From Helicobacter sp. 11S03491-1 (GTDB lineage Bacteria; Campylobacterota; Campylobacteria; Campylobacterales; Helicobacteraceae), in the NCBI RefSeq assembly GCF_002272835.1, contig NZ_MLAO01000013.1, positions 1 through 63,317 of the forward strand: a stretch of DNA of 63,317 bases, given 5' to 3'. Every line of letters begins with the position of its first letter. Position 1 is the stretch's first letter. The position numbers and the translations under genes are program-made. Positions 45,828-56,126 of this stretch are shown in pieces. The notes under the pieces were generated by a model, which worked only from the letters and a program-made list of their open reading frames with translations, was not told the DNA's origin and searched no databases.

Positions 45828-47054
45828 TCATTCATTGATAAATTCACTTATTTTATCAGAAAATTCCATAACATAAGGCAAAATCTTTATATCTCCTGTA
45901 ACAACAGATATTTTCTCTCCTATTAATGCAACACTATTGCATTGACTTACTATACTAATAGCATTTGAACTATATTTTCCCCCATCATAGGCTTCAAAAA
46001 TTCCTTCTGCATATTTTCCCAAAATCATATTCACACGCCCATTTTTGACATGAAGAGGGGATTTTAATTTAGCTATAATGGGCTTGGGATAATAAGCATT
46101 CGCTCCTCTTAGCCTCTCTAATGCCGAAAGAACAATACTATGAAGATTTACCATTCCACTCAGAGGGTTCCCCGGAAGGGCAAAAATAATACTTTTTCCT
46201 AAAGTTGCAAGCATAATCGGGCGTCCGGGTTTGAGATTGATTTTATGATAGCTTATTTTTGCACCATAGGATAACAATGACTTTTCTAACAAATCTGCTT
46301 CACCAACACTTGCCCCCCCACTTGTAATCACAACATCATATTCTTCAAAATTCAAGATAGCCTTATGAAGCTCTTGTGTGCTATCATTTAAAATCCCTAA
46401 GTACTTTGAGTGATGTCCATAAACACTTAATAAAGAAATAATCCCTACCGCATTGATATTATAAACTTGATGTTGGCTTGCTTTTTCTCCAGGTTCAACA
46501 ACCTCATCTCCTGTAGAATATACAGCTATTTTTAGTTTTTCATAAACTTCAATTTCTGCAATACCTTGAGAGGCAATCAAGGCAATCAACCCATGAGTAA
46601 GCTTATCTCCTCTCTTGGCGATCACGCTCCCTAATGCTCTCTCCTCCCCTTGAAAACGAATATTTTCGTTGTGTTTAAAATGTTTTTGAATTTGAATAAA
46701 ACAATCTTGTAAGACCATGCTATCCTCAAAAGGAACAACCACATCTGCTCCTTTTGGGATCTTGCCGCCTGTCATGATTTTGATACATTCCCCATCTGAC
46801 ACCTCCAATCCTTCTGTATCTTCTCCTGCCAGAATTCTACCTTTGAGTTTAAGCTTTTTGTCCAAATCAGAAATTTTGAGGGCATAACCATCCATTGCAG
46901 AATGATCAAAAGCAGGCAATGGACGCGAACAAAATATATCAAACGCCAAAATATCACCCAAAACCTCATAAATATTTTTTCTCACAACTTCCAAATGAGG
47001 AAGTGGCAAATTAAAGTTAAAGTCTTGTGCCTCTTTTAGAGAAATTATATCCAT
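45828..47054 (-). CDS. moeA: Molybdopterin molybdenumtransferase
   Basis: A 408-residue MoeA that inserts molybdenum into adenylylated molybdopterin. Visible: FDHSAMDGYAL, GEDTEGL, MTGGKIPKGADVVVPFED, the MPT-binding VTSGGASVGEADLLE, and KPGRPIMLATLGKSIIFALPGNPLSG. It lies downstream of fliR with nine bases between them. No other cofactor gene is in view; a molybdoenzyme elsewhere is implied. Confidence 0.95.
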   Translation of the reverse strand: MDIISLKEAQDFNFNLPLPHLEVVRKNIYEVLGDILAFDIFCSRPLPAFDHSAMDGYALKISDLDKKLKLKGRILAGEDTEGLEVSDGECIKIMTGGKIPKGADVVVPFEDSMVLQDCFIQIQKHFKHNENIRFQGEERALGSVIAKRGDKLTHGLIALIASQGIAEIEVYEKLKIAVYSTGDEVVEPGEKASQHQVYNINAVGIISLLSVYGHHSKYLGILNDSTQELHKAILNFEEYDVVITSGGASVGEADLLEKSLLSYGAKISYHKINLKPGRPIMLATLGKSIIFALPGNPLSGMVNLHSIVLSALERLRGANAYYPKPIIAKLKSPLHVKNGRVNMILGKYAEGIFEAYDGGKYSSNAISIVSQCNSVALIGEKISVVTGDIKILPYVMEFSDKISEFINE

Positions 47055-47063
47055 CTTATTTCC

Positions 47064-47828
47064 TTAGAATAACTTTTTCAAAGCCAAAAATGCCAGATTC
47101 AATTCATCCTTAAAGCGAACCATTATCGCAGGGATAACCAAAATAATCACCACCAAAGCAATAGCAATTTTCACAGGAAATCCAATTGCTAAAAGATTAA
47201 ATTGTGGGTGAGTTTTCATAATCATACCAAAAATAATATCGCTCAAAAGTATCAATCCTAAAATAGGAAATGCCATAGCAAAACCAATTAAAAACATATT
47301 CGCAAATGCCTTAGTCATATAGGCTACAATATCCCTACTCAAAACAAATTCCCCTAAAGGTAAGCTCAAAAATGTATGAGAAACAAATAACAATATAAAA
47401 TGATGAAAATTTGCGCTCAAAGCTATCACAACTGCTAAAAGCGCAATTCCTTGTCCCACAATAGGTTTTTGAGATCCTGAAAGCGGATCATAAGCGCTTG
47501 CTATGGTAAAACCCATAGAAAAACTAATGCTATCTCCTGCAAATGCAATTGCCCCAAAAACAATTTGCAAAGCCAGCGAAGCTACAAATCCAAGCATAAT
47601 TTCCATAGCTCCTGCTATCACAAACTGATCCGGAGTGAAGTCAAAAGAAACATGAGGGATCAGAGGGAAAAAAAGCACACTAACAAAAAAAGTTAGGGCT
47701 GCTCGGACTGAAATAGGCACAAGTTGGCTATCAAAAAAAGGGAAAAAAGCAAAAATCCCCCCAAAACGTAAAAGTAAAAGTAAGAAATACCCTACATTTC
47801 CATCTGTTAGGCTATTTAAAAGTTCCAT
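47064..47828 (-). CDS. fliR: Flagellar export apparatus protein FliR
   Basis: A 254-residue polytopic inner-membrane protein of the flagellar type III export gate (FliPQR). Helices and family text: RFGGIFAFFPFFDSQLVPISVRAALTFFVSVLFFPLIP, MEIMLGFVASLALQIVFGAIAFAGDSISFSMGF, and P-rich ILLSDIIFGMIMKTHPQFNLLAIGFPVKI. Its ATG follows the HD gene's TAG without a gap, so it is coupled. No sigma54 site was found upstream. Confidence 0.95.
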   Translation of the reverse strand: MELLNSLTDGNVGYFLLLLLRFGGIFAFFPFFDSQLVPISVRAALTFFVSVLFFPLIPHVSFDFTPDQFVIAGAMEIMLGFVASLALQIVFGAIAFAGDSISFSMGFTIASAYDPLSGSQKPIVGQGIALLAVVIALSANFHHFILLFVSHTFLSLPLGEFVLSRDIVAYMTKAFANMFLIGFAMAFPILGLILLSDIIFGMIMKTHPQFNLLAIGFPVKIAIALVVIILVIPAIMVRFKDELNLAFLALKKLF

Positions 47829-49025
47829 CTAATCAAAGTCCCTAAAAATTGCCCCTACATCAATACCATTTACAACGTATAACTTACATTTTTCAAGTAA
47901 ATTTTCTGCCCCTTGGCATAATTCTATACTTGAAATTCCATGGGAAATAGAAATTTTTGCCTCTAAAAAAGCACTGAGTTGATCACAAATTTTTAAGAAC
48001 TCTCCATAAACAGGGCTATAGGTATCATAATTAAAATTTTCCATCAATTCTTCCCCGCTCTGTGCTACTCTTGTAAAACATTCTATTTTATAACGATTAC
48101 TAAATTCATTTTGAGTAAAATAGACAATATCCTCAGCAATGTTAGAAGGAACTATAGAGAGAATCTTATTTTTGACTGCATCTTCTTCTATTTTTTTGAT
48201 ATGTTCATCAAGCCCCATTACACTACGTTTGATAGGCGAAATAATATCTCGAGTAAGTATTTCAGGAAGATCATGAAATAACCCACATAAAAAATGATTA
48301 ATACGCATTTGTTTGCAAGCTTTAATATCCAAACTCAACAAATACGCACTGATTGCTACAAATAACGTATGTCCTAATACACTTGTAGCTGGAACACGCG
48401 GTGTTTGACTCCAACGTTTTTGAAACCGCAGTTGCCCAAACATTGTAACCAACTCACGCACATTTTTAAACATGACAATCTTTTGAATCCCACACAAATG
48501 ATAATGCTCCTCAACTTCTTCATCAATGATTTTTTTAATATTTTCTACATCATACATATGGGGATTGAAATGATAGATAATATCAAATTCCCATTTTGAG
48601 GCGTAATAATGGGATGCTCGTAAGATCTCTACCTCAAGTCCAACTTGGGGGGAACGGAGGTAATCATGCATTTCTTCAATAAACCCATAACCCTTCAATT
48701 CTTCTTGCATTTCACCCATTACATACCGTGCAAGCTCATTTTGATGGTGTTTTTGAAGTTGGTGAAATACAGGGGGCTTAATATCTGTAAGCACAACACG
48801 AGAAAAAAATTCAAAACAAAAATATTTAATAAGTTTTTCCCAATCAATACATATGCCTTTTTCTTGCTCTTCATAACGAGCAAGTAAGTAAGCAATAACC
48901 ATTTTATGGGCTTGTTTATCTAACTCTACAAACTCAACAGGGCAAGCTTGATCATTCCATCTTCGAATAGAGGCTGCAACAAAAATTCTTCGCAACAATT
49001 TAGCATTGAGTCTTGGCTTTGGCAT
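47829..49025 (-). CDS. HD-domain protein (YfbR-like phosphohydrolase candidate)
   Basis: A 398-residue cytoplasmic protein. A probable HD metal site occurs around the middle: HTLFVAISAYLLSLD ... LCGLFHDLPEILTRDIISPIKRSV; the HD pair is FHDLPE with an upstream H and downstream D, as in YfbR/HD_3 nucleotidases. The N-terminal 170 residues have no recognised motif. The ATG at 49025 is preceded by GGAGG; the longer frame to 49061 is not supported. It sits upstream of fliR, as in H. pylori (recall). Substrate is unknown. Confidence 0.65.
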   Translation of the reverse strand: MPKPRLNAKLLRRIFVAASIRRWNDQACPVEFVELDKQAHKMVIAYLLARYEEQEKGICIDWEKLIKYFCFEFFSRVVLTDIKPPVFHQLQKHHQNELARYVMGEMQEELKGYGFIEEMHDYLRSPQVGLEVEILRASHYYASKWEFDIIYHFNPHMYDVENIKKIIDEEVEEHYHLCGIQKIVMFKNVRELVTMFGQLRFQKRWSQTPRVPATSVLGHTLFVAISAYLLSLDIKACKQMRINHFLCGLFHDLPEILTRDIISPIKRSVMGLDEHIKKIEEDAVKNKILSIVPSNIAEDIVYFTQNEFSNRYKIECFTRVAQSGEELMENFNYDTYSPVYGEFLKICDQLSAFLEAKISISHGISSIELCQGAENLLEKCKLYVVNGIDVGAIFRDFD

Positions 49026-49101
49026 TAGCCACCTCCAGTTAAATATGGGAAATTTTACCATACTTTTACCCTACCTTGCCAAAGCCAATTGTGCATAAAA
49101 T

Positions 49102-51228
49102 CTAAAAATTATAACTTAAATAAGCGCTAAGGGATCTCCCCGGAGCAGGTTGTCTGCCTGCAGGTGAAGTGCCTATCCCTCTAAAATAATATTTCATATT
49201 GAAAATATTGTTCATCGCCAAACTGCCTTCAATTTTTTGACGTCCGGATTTCCATAATATTTGGCTTACTTGAGCATTCCATACCCAATACCATGGCAAT
49301 TCTCCGGCTTTTTGGTCAGCAGTTTCTGCCTTTGTGTTGAGAATATCACTATAAGAAGGGCTATAATAATAGCTTGAAACCCCAAAAGTTGTTTTTCCCA
49401 GTGTTAATGTCCCATCTAAGACAAATTGATGGGGAGAGACATAAGGGAGTTGCTTCCCACGAACGCTATTACCTCCTCCATTAACACTATGAGTAGTAAT
49501 CACTGCATCTGTATAAGTATAACCTGCATGGAGATTCAAATTTTCAATCGGAGAAAAATAAATTTCTAATTCTACCCCTTGAGATCGAGCTGAAATAGGA
49601 GTCTTTGAAAAAGAACTCACTTGCCAATTATCTCCAAAAATTGCAAAATAATTCGCATTGACACTTAATTGGTCATTCAAATAATATCTGCCTCCCCCCT
49701 CAAGAGTATTGAAATAAGTAAAATAGTTTTTCCCTTGCCCTGCAACATCTCCTGTTTGAGGAGGTAAAAAGCTTTTTTGGTAATTAAAATAAAATAACAA
49801 ATCTTTAATGGGCTTATAACCAATATTGATTGCCGGATTCCATGTATTTACCAATCGATGTGATGTTTTGCCTTTATAAAGAGTATAGTTAAGAATCTCA
49901 TAACGAATACCCGGGGTAATGGTAAAAATATCAAAAATATTAAATTCATCACTCAAATAAAGGGCTGTATAATTATTTTGGAGACTTTGGTTGTTTGTTG
50001 TCGTAGAAATATGGGTTGCTAGTGTGTCCTTGACCGCTTTAAACCAAATGTTCTCAGTCAAAAATCGAGCGCCAAAAATCAAATTTTGTTTGAAATTACC
50101 TGTTTGGATACTCATATTTACTTTGGGCTCAACGCCATTAATTACAAACCTTCTGGCATTATCGGTAATATCTGTCGGGCTGCTATCATAACCTGAAGTA
50201 ACCTTATTATAATTACTATCAATAGTAAAATTTCGAGTCATATCATGTGTATAGTAAGAAAAACTAAAATTTCCGCCCACTTTTTCTGTATCGCCAAAAT
50301 AATTATTATAAACAACCCCAAATCGTTTTGCTACTCCATCATTGTGATTATTGGGTCTTTTGTTTTGAAATCTGTCCTTTTTATAATCACTTGTACTCAA
50401 AGATCCCGGATCGCTGGCAAAATAACTATAATACTGATAATACATTTTGACATTATTTTCAGGATTGATTTTGTAAATCCCTTGAAGTAAATAATTTTGC
50501 ACACTAGTGGGGCTATTTTCTCGAAAACTTTGTCCCCCTACATAGTTGGCTTGGGCTTGAATACCAAAATGTTCATTGATCATCCCACCGGTTTTTAAAT
50601 AAGTATCATAAAGCATATTATTGGCTACAGTTTCTCCATTTTTTCTAAAAGGTACACCTGCATCTTTACCCCAAAAAGTAACTCTCTGGGCTACTTGATT
50701 TTCCCATTCTTGAGGAATTTCTTTTGAAATGATATTGATGACTCCTCCAAAAGTATTGGGTCCATATTGCACGCTTGCTCCTCCTTTGATTACATCAATA
50801 CGATCTACTGCTTGGAATGTAATAGGAAAAATCGCAAGCTCAAGGTTAGAATAAGGACCTCCATAAATAGGGATGCCATCTAAGAGAATAAGCCCTGTAT
50901 TGCTATGCCCATTTCCTGCCCCACCAAAACCTCTGAAACTAATCTTTGGCAATACGCCAGTCCCGGTATAATCTCTCACTTGCACACCTGTAACATTTTG
51001 AAGTGCTTCATCAATACTTTGATTGGCTGTATCTTTTAACTGCTTATTTGAAATTACTGTTCTTGAACCCTTGAAATCTTTGATTTCTTCTGAACGCCAA
51101 CTGGTAGGCTCCCCTCCACTTCTTTGTGCAGAAGCTTCAACTTTTTGAAGTGTATAATCCTCTGTTTGCTCAGCGCCAAGTGTTGTAAATAAACCTATAA
51201 AAATAACAAATATGATTTTTGTTTTCAT
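49102..51228 (-). CDS. FecA-like TonB-dependent outer-membrane receptor
   Basis: A 708-residue receptor. Signal peptide about 1-18, TonB-box-like DYTLQKVEASAQ, plug domain with FRGFGGAGNGHSNTGLILLDGIPIYGGPYSNLELAIFPITFQAVDRIDVIKGGASVQYGPNTFGGVINIISKEIP closely following the ferric-citrate receptor (FecA) pattern, and a 22-strand barrel ending SAYLSYNF. It is likely to import an iron complex. The AT-rich upstream 51245-51262 (TTATTATTAAATGATATT on the minus strand) is Fur-box-like. Ligand is not proved. Confidence 0.85.
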   Translation of the reverse strand: MKTKIIFVIFIGLFTTLGAEQTEDYTLQKVEASAQRSGGEPTSWRSEEIKDFKGSRTVISNKQLKDTANQSIDEALQNVTGVQVRDYTGTGVLPKISFRGFGGAGNGHSNTGLILLDGIPIYGGPYSNLELAIFPITFQAVDRIDVIKGGASVQYGPNTFGGVINIISKEIPQEWENQVAQRVTFWGKDAGVPFRKNGETVANNMLYDTYLKTGGMINEHFGIQAQANYVGGQSFRENSPTSVQNYLLQGIYKINPENNVKMYYQYYSYFASDPGSLSTSDYKKDRFQNKRPNNHNDGVAKRFGVVYNNYFGDTEKVGGNFSFSYYTHDMTRNFTIDSNYNKVTSGYDSSPTDITDNARRFVINGVEPKVNMSIQTGNFKQNLIFGARFLTENIWFKAVKDTLATHISTTTNNQSLQNNYTALYLSDEFNIFDIFTITPGIRYEILNYTLYKGKTSHRLVNTWNPAINIGYKPIKDLLFYFNYQKSFLPPQTGDVAGQGKNYFTYFNTLEGGGRYYLNDQLSVNANYFAIFGDNWQVSSFSKTPISARSQGVELEIYFSPIENLNLHAGYTYTDAVITTHSVNGGGNSVRGKQLPYVSPHQFVLDGTLTLGKTTFGVSSYYYSPSYSDILNTKAETADQKAGELPWYWVWNAQVSQILWKSGRQKIEGSLAMNNIFNMKYYFRGIGTSPAGRQPAPGRSLSAYLSYNF

Positions 51229-51244
51229 AATATTCCTTAAATAT

Positions 51245-51262
51245 CATTTAATAATAATCTCA
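51245..51262 (-). promoter_or_regulatory. Weak Fur-box-like sequence upstream of the FecA-like receptor
   Basis: The minus-strand text AGATTATTATTAAATGATATTTAAGG, 17-35 bases before the ATG, partly fits TAATAATNATTATTA. The match is imperfect and AT-rich background makes chance likely. Confidence 0.25.
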
Positions 51263-51305
51263 AACTCAAAAGAGAAACCTCTCTCCACCTTTTAAACCTA
51301 AAAAA

Positions 51306-53441
51306 TTAAAAATTCATACTTAAATTAATCCAAAATCTTCTCCCTTCTTGTGCAATGTTATAACGATTGACAATAACATCATGCCCTTTATCTTGCTTGA
51401 CATAAGTATAATCTTGAAAATTTTTATCAAATAAATTATAGACACCAAAACTCCCGCGTAAATTCTTGCTTAATTGATAACTTGCTACCAAATCAAATAC
51501 CGCGTAGGGGTTATAATGTCCAATAGTATTTTTAATTTCAGAACCTTTAGCACCATTAATTACAGCACTTGTAGGCAAAATAGCTCTGGAAGATTTGTAA
51601 TTTCCCATGATATAAATATCAAAGTCTTTGTAAGTGTAATCAAACTTGCCATATACTTGATGTTTTGGAGTATCTACAAGAGGTGATCCATGAAATATAC
51701 CTTTAGTATAACGACTATCCAAAAATGTATAAGAACCCTCTAAAGAAAATCCGTAAAACTTTTGAGTATTTAAATAAATCTCAACCCCTTGGACATAAGC
51801 AGCATCTTGATTGGTAAACATATTGCAATAAGCATTACTTCCGGAGCTATCAAAAGGCACACATCTGGGAGTATCATTGGGATGGACAACAGCTTTAGCA
51901 ATCTTATCAGCAAAATCATTGAAAAAATATGTAAAGCTCACTTCCCCAATATTTTCCCAATCAAATACAGCAGAAATTTCATAATTGACGCTATGTTCGG
52001 GCTTGAGATTTGGATTTCCTATATACGGAAATGCTCCTTGATTGCCATAACCATTGATTCCGGGAACAAGCTCATTAATATAAGGAGCCTTATACCCGGT
52101 AGAAATCCCCCCCTTTAAGGTAAAAAATTTCACAGGAGTATAAGCTAAATATACTCTGGGAGAAAAATTAGAACGATAAGTTTGATTGTAATCATAACGC
52201 AACCCCAGTGTGATAGATAACACCTCTAGAGGATCCCATTCGTCCTCTATGAACAAAGCTCCTGTATTCTGAGAAAATGTTGCAGGAGTTACCAGCAAAT
52301 CACGCATCCACTCAAACCAATACCTTCCCCCTATGCTCAAATTATTACTATACCAACCTTCTCCAAGCGTGGAAACAAGCTTGGTATCTACAATCACATC
52401 ACGACCTTCTAATTTTCTGTTGTCATAATTTTTTATCTTTCCGGGTTTATGCCCAATTACTCTGCCTTTATTGGCTGTATCGTTATACTGGATTGATGTA
52501 TCCCATTTTCCAAAATCATAGCTTCCCTCATAAGCTAGGATAAAATTTGCCCTTGTGTTAATATAATTCTTTCTGGCACTCAATTCTCCCCCTAACTGCT
52601 GTTTAGAATTGTCATAATCATCATAAAAATATTGCGCATCTATATAAGTATAATTTTTGTCATCAATTTGCCATGCTAATCTCCCGCCCACATCATAAAT
52701 ATTAGCTTTTGTAGGCAATCCCAAATATACAGGAGTAGCAGGAGTTCGTATCAAAGTAACCCCATCTTTCTTATAAGACACTGAAGTATCCCAAGGGGTG
52801 CGAAAATATTCTCTGGTGCGCAATGAAAAAGCAAGTTTATCTTCTACAATAGGCATACTCAAATACATATCTTGAGAATATTGTGCCCCATATTTTTCCA
52901 TATGCTGGTTTTGGATACTCGAAATATCTGCAGCACCTTCAAAATGCTTCATATTAGGCTTCTTGAGAATAATATTTACAATCCCTCCAATAGCATCGCT
53001 TCCATAAAGCGTGCTCATAGGACCTCGAATGATCTCAATTCTGTCAATCGCAGAGGAGGGAGGCATGAAACTTGAGAATGCTTGAGACCAACCAACATTG
53101 TCTGTAGCAATATTTCCCCCGGCATCTTGTCTATGCCCATCCATCATAATGAGTGTATAATCACTAGGCATACCCCGAATACTAATATTAAGCCCTCCTG
53201 TTTTGCCCATCTCTGTACCAATATCCACACCGGGGACTCCATTAACAGCGCCTGCTAAATCAAAAAATTGCTTTTGTCTAATTTGCTTACCGCTAATAAT
53301 TGAGATACTCGCAGGAGCATCTTGTATATTTTGGGCAAAACCACTTGCAGACACAACAGATTTTTCTAAAGTATAAGTTTCTAGTGAATTATCTTGTGCA
53401 GTTAATAAAACCGGCAATAAGAACCATAATCTTTTTTTCAT
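51306..53441 (-). CDS. CirA-like TonB-dependent outer-membrane receptor
   Basis: A 711-residue receptor: signal peptide (MKKRLWFLLPVLLTAQD), TonB-box-like LETYTLEKSVVSASGF, plug (DAPASISIISGKQI, VNGVPGVDIG, RGMPSDYTLIMMDGHRQ, IEIIRGPMSTLYGSDAIGGIVNIILKK), and a barrel with conserved FKNLKPEHSVNYEI-type and final RRFWINLSMNF strands. It is of the colicin I receptor/catecholate siderophore type. I use the ATG at 53441 (GAGG upstream); a GTG at 53456 is the longer option. Tandem with the FecA-like gene 77 bases downstream. Confidence 0.85.
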   Translation of the reverse strand: MKKRLWFLLPVLLTAQDNSLETYTLEKSVVSASGFAQNIQDAPASISIISGKQIRQKQFFDLAGAVNGVPGVDIGTEMGKTGGLNISIRGMPSDYTLIMMDGHRQDAGGNIATDNVGWSQAFSSFMPPSSAIDRIEIIRGPMSTLYGSDAIGGIVNIILKKPNMKHFEGAADISSIQNQHMEKYGAQYSQDMYLSMPIVEDKLAFSLRTREYFRTPWDTSVSYKKDGVTLIRTPATPVYLGLPTKANIYDVGGRLAWQIDDKNYTYIDAQYFYDDYDNSKQQLGGELSARKNYINTRANFILAYEGSYDFGKWDTSIQYNDTANKGRVIGHKPGKIKNYDNRKLEGRDVIVDTKLVSTLGEGWYSNNLSIGGRYWFEWMRDLLVTPATFSQNTGALFIEDEWDPLEVLSITLGLRYDYNQTYRSNFSPRVYLAYTPVKFFTLKGGISTGYKAPYINELVPGINGYGNQGAFPYIGNPNLKPEHSVNYEISAVFDWENIGEVSFTYFFNDFADKIAKAVVHPNDTPRCVPFDSSGSNAYCNMFTNQDAAYVQGVEIYLNTQKFYGFSLEGSYTFLDSRYTKGIFHGSPLVDTPKHQVYGKFDYTYKDFDIYIMGNYKSSRAILPTSAVINGAKGSEIKNTIGHYNPYAVFDLVASYQLSKNLRGSFGVYNLFDKNFQDYTYVKQDKGHDVIVNRYNIAQEGRRFWINLSMNF

Positions 53442-53587
53442 CACAATATTCCTCACTGATTTAATGCGTGGAATATTATGGTAATAATTCTTACAGCTAA
53501 ATTAAATTATCAAGAAAATATGAATAAATAATAAAAATTTATAAAAAACTAAAACATATAAAAATAGGGATTTTTAAAACATAAAAA

Positions 53588-54301
53588 TTATTTTCTAATA
53601 ATATAAGGTACTCCTGTTACCCCCGCTTGCGCAAGCTCTTTGCCAATTTCAACAATTTGAGCAGTATTAACTTGTTTGGGTTGATAAGTCTTTTGGAATA
53701 CTGATTTTAATAAAGTAATTTTATCTTTTTGAGATTTTTTTCCTTTGAGTTCATCATAAAAACTAGCTGCTTTTTGAATAGAATTCATTCCTAATGCCCC
53801 AACAACAAGAAGTTCAATATTGGACTTTTGCAAAGTATCCTCAAGTTTTTGAATTTCTTGATCACAATAAGGGCAATTTGGATCAACAACCATATAAGTC
53901 GTCTTAGATTTATCTTTTCCGCTTAATTTAACAACATTGCTTTTATCATATTTTTTAAATATTTCTAAAACCTGTTTGTCTGTGATTGTTTTGTTGTGTT
54001 TAAGGGATTCTTCATAGACTTTTCTAAGTGTATTTTTAAAATTTTCATCACTTGAAATCAAAAGTTCAGAAATACCAATAATTGTCTTGCCATCATCGCT
54101 TGCCAGTACCGGCATACGAAATCCATTAGGTTGCTCTAAAGAAATAATTTGTATCCCCTTAATATCTGTAGGTTTTGAATCAACCACTTTAACATCAATA
54201 CCTTGGTTCTCTTTGATTGTTTTTTCCAAAATAGCATTATTAGCCATTAATAAAGACATACTCCAAGAAAATGTCATTGCAAACAAAATAATTTTTTTCA
54301 T
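53588..54301 (-). CDS. Periplasmic DsbC/DsbG-like thiol oxidoreductase (DsbK/HP0231-like)
   Basis: A 237-residue periplasmic protein: signal peptide (about 1-20, ending SLLMA), an N-terminal dimerisation-like domain, a helical linker, and a thioredoxin domain with CPYC at 143-146 (VVDPNCPYCDQEIQKL) and the cis-proline loop TGVP (P232). It would introduce or isomerise disulfides. From memory it resembles HP0231, a dimeric oxidase in H. pylori. Upstream 131 bases (53457-53587) on its 3' side hold only AT-rich DNA. Confidence 0.85.
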   Translation of the reverse strand: MKKIILFAMTFSWSMSLLMANNAILEKTIKENQGIDVKVVDSKPTDIKGIQIISLEQPNGFRMPVLASDDGKTIIGISELLISSDENFKNTLRKVYEESLKHNKTITDKQVLEIFKKYDKSNVVKLSGKDKSKTTYMVVDPNCPYCDQEIQKLEDTLQKSNIELLVVGALGMNSIQKAASFYDELKGKKSQKDKITLLKSVFQKTYQPKQVNTAQIVEIGKELAQAGVTGVPYIIRK

Positions 54302-54354
54302 TCTTATCCTTAATTTTAGATTTTATATCATAATAAATCTTAGTAACAACCGGG

Positions 54355-56118
54355 TTATTTTGATTTTTTAAGATAGCCTTGCGCTTTTAACAATGAAACA
54401 ATTTCTTTAAAAATTGGAGCTGCTGTTTGGCTTCCATAATAATCTTCATTTACATGCGATCCAAAAGCAACCACACCGATTGTATAAACATTCTCATTAT
54501 CTTTTGCAAAACCAAAGAACGATCCATTATATAAATTATCATATTTCCCTTCTTTAGCAACCCTTGCTGTGCCTGTTTTCCCTCCTACTATCACCCCTTC
54601 AACCTTTGCAGAACGCCCTGTCCCGGAAGACACTACCTTGATGAGTAAATCTTGCATTTTTTGAGCTGTCAGCGCATCAATGACACGTTTCTTAGGAGGA
54701 AGTTTAGGAATATAAATATCTCCATTGGGGGCTTTAAGATTTTGAGTAAGATGAGGAGTAACTAAATAGCCACTATTAGAAAAAACGCTATACGCTCGTA
54801 ATAATTGCATGAATGTTGTACGCAACCCATAGCCATAAGAAGCGCTCGCTTTATATATTTCCCCACTTAAAAGCTTGATACTTGGGAGAAGTCCATTCTT
54901 TTCATAGGGCAAATCAATCCCTGTAAATTCTGAGAGTCCAAAATTTTTTAATCCATCATAAAATTCTTTTCCACTTAAGCGTTGGGTAAGCTTAATCATC
55001 CCTACATTACTGGATCGTATAATCACATCTTCGATAACAGGATTTTTTGGTGGAGTAGAATCATCTCTAACAATGTATTTTCCTAGTCTATAAATACCAT
55101 GGTTCAAATCAATACTTTGCATCGGGTTGATTAAATTCTTATCAAGCAATATAGAATAAATAATAGGCTTAATCGTACTGCCAGGCTCATAAGAAACTTC
55201 AATTGCATCAACATTTAAATGAGAATAATCTGATTTTTTAATATTTTTAGGATCAAAACGATTAGTTGTAGCCAAAGATAATATTTCACCTGTTCTGGGA
55301 TTGATAATGCCCACAACTATCTCATCTGATTTATACTTTTTCTTAGCTATATCTAGAATTTCTTCAACCTTTTTTTGCAACTTTAAAGGAGTAGTTAAAT
55401 ATACATTAAAACCATCTTCTCTAGGTATATATTTAGAATCTTTATTTTCAATGATATTAAATCCTATATCGCGTTTTCCCTCAAGTTTGCCATTTTGTTT
55501 GGGCGATAAAATATCATCACGATATTTTTCTATCCCCTTTACCCCTTGCGTAGTAGTAATTTTACCTAATTCAACTTTTTTGGTATAGCCAATCACAGGT
55601 TCTAAAATATCTCCATATGTATAAACACGACTGATCCCGCTCACCTCAATATCAATACCCATCTTTTGGATAATCCGACCACTTTTGTCTTCATATTCTC
55701 TAAACACATCATAAGCTAAAAGTTTTGAATTAAGTTCTCTAAGATTGGCTGCAGTATTTGGACTAATGGTATAAGAAATAACGTTATAGCCTTTTGGAGC
55801 AATTTTTTCAAGAATAACCTGTTTGGGGATATTGCTATAAATAGAAAAAAGATTGACAAAAAGTTCTCTCTTCTCCGGATCAATAGATTGGGTATTGACA
55901 CTGACTTTATAGAGTTTCTTACTTGCAGCCAAATCAAATCCATCTTGACTATAAATAGACCCCCTTAGGGCTACATCTGTTTTAGAAACAACAAGACCGG
56001 GCATCTTGCGTGGGATAACAATTTTGGTATAAACAATCCCTGCAAAAATAATAAGACACAAAACAAGTACGACAAATACTAAAAATATCTTTTCTGATTT
56101 TTTTAATGCTTCATCCAT
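54355..56118 (-). CDS. ftsI: Penicillin-binding protein FtsI/PBP3 (class B transpeptidase)
   Basis: A 587-residue monofunctional transpeptidase of the division septum. One N-terminal transmembrane helix (KIFLVFVVLVLCLIIFAGIVYTKI), a pedestal domain (about 45-230), and the catalytic domain with EPGSTIKP (SxxK, near 313), RSSNVGM and GGKTGTARVA (near 519). It follows fliE by 8 bases and is the last gene of the flgB-flgC-fliE-ftsI string. Confidence 0.95.
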   Translation of the reverse strand: MDEALKKSEKIFLVFVVLVLCLIIFAGIVYTKIVIPRKMPGLVVSKTDVALRGSIYSQDGFDLAASKKLYKVSVNTQSIDPEKRELFVNLFSIYSNIPKQVILEKIAPKGYNVISYTISPNTAANLRELNSKLLAYDVFREYEDKSGRIIQKMGIDIEVSGISRVYTYGDILEPVIGYTKKVELGKITTTQGVKGIEKYRDDILSPKQNGKLEGKRDIGFNIIENKDSKYIPREDGFNVYLTTPLKLQKKVEEILDIAKKKYKSDEIVVGIINPRTGEILSLATTNRFDPKNIKKSDYSHLNVDAIEVSYEPGSTIKPIIYSILLDKNLINPMQSIDLNHGIYRLGKYIVRDDSTPPKNPVIEDVIIRSSNVGMIKLTQRLSGKEFYDGLKNFGLSEFTGIDLPYEKNGLLPSIKLLSGEIYKASASYGYGLRTTFMQLLRAYSVFSNSGYLVTPHLTQNLKAPNGDIYIPKLPPKKRVIDALTAQKMQDLLIKVVSSGTGRSAKVEGVIVGGKTGTARVAKEGKYDNLYNGSFFGFAKDNENVYTIGVVAFGSHVNEDYYGSQTAAPIFKEIVSLLKAQGYLKKSK

Positions 56119-56126
56119 TAAAATAC

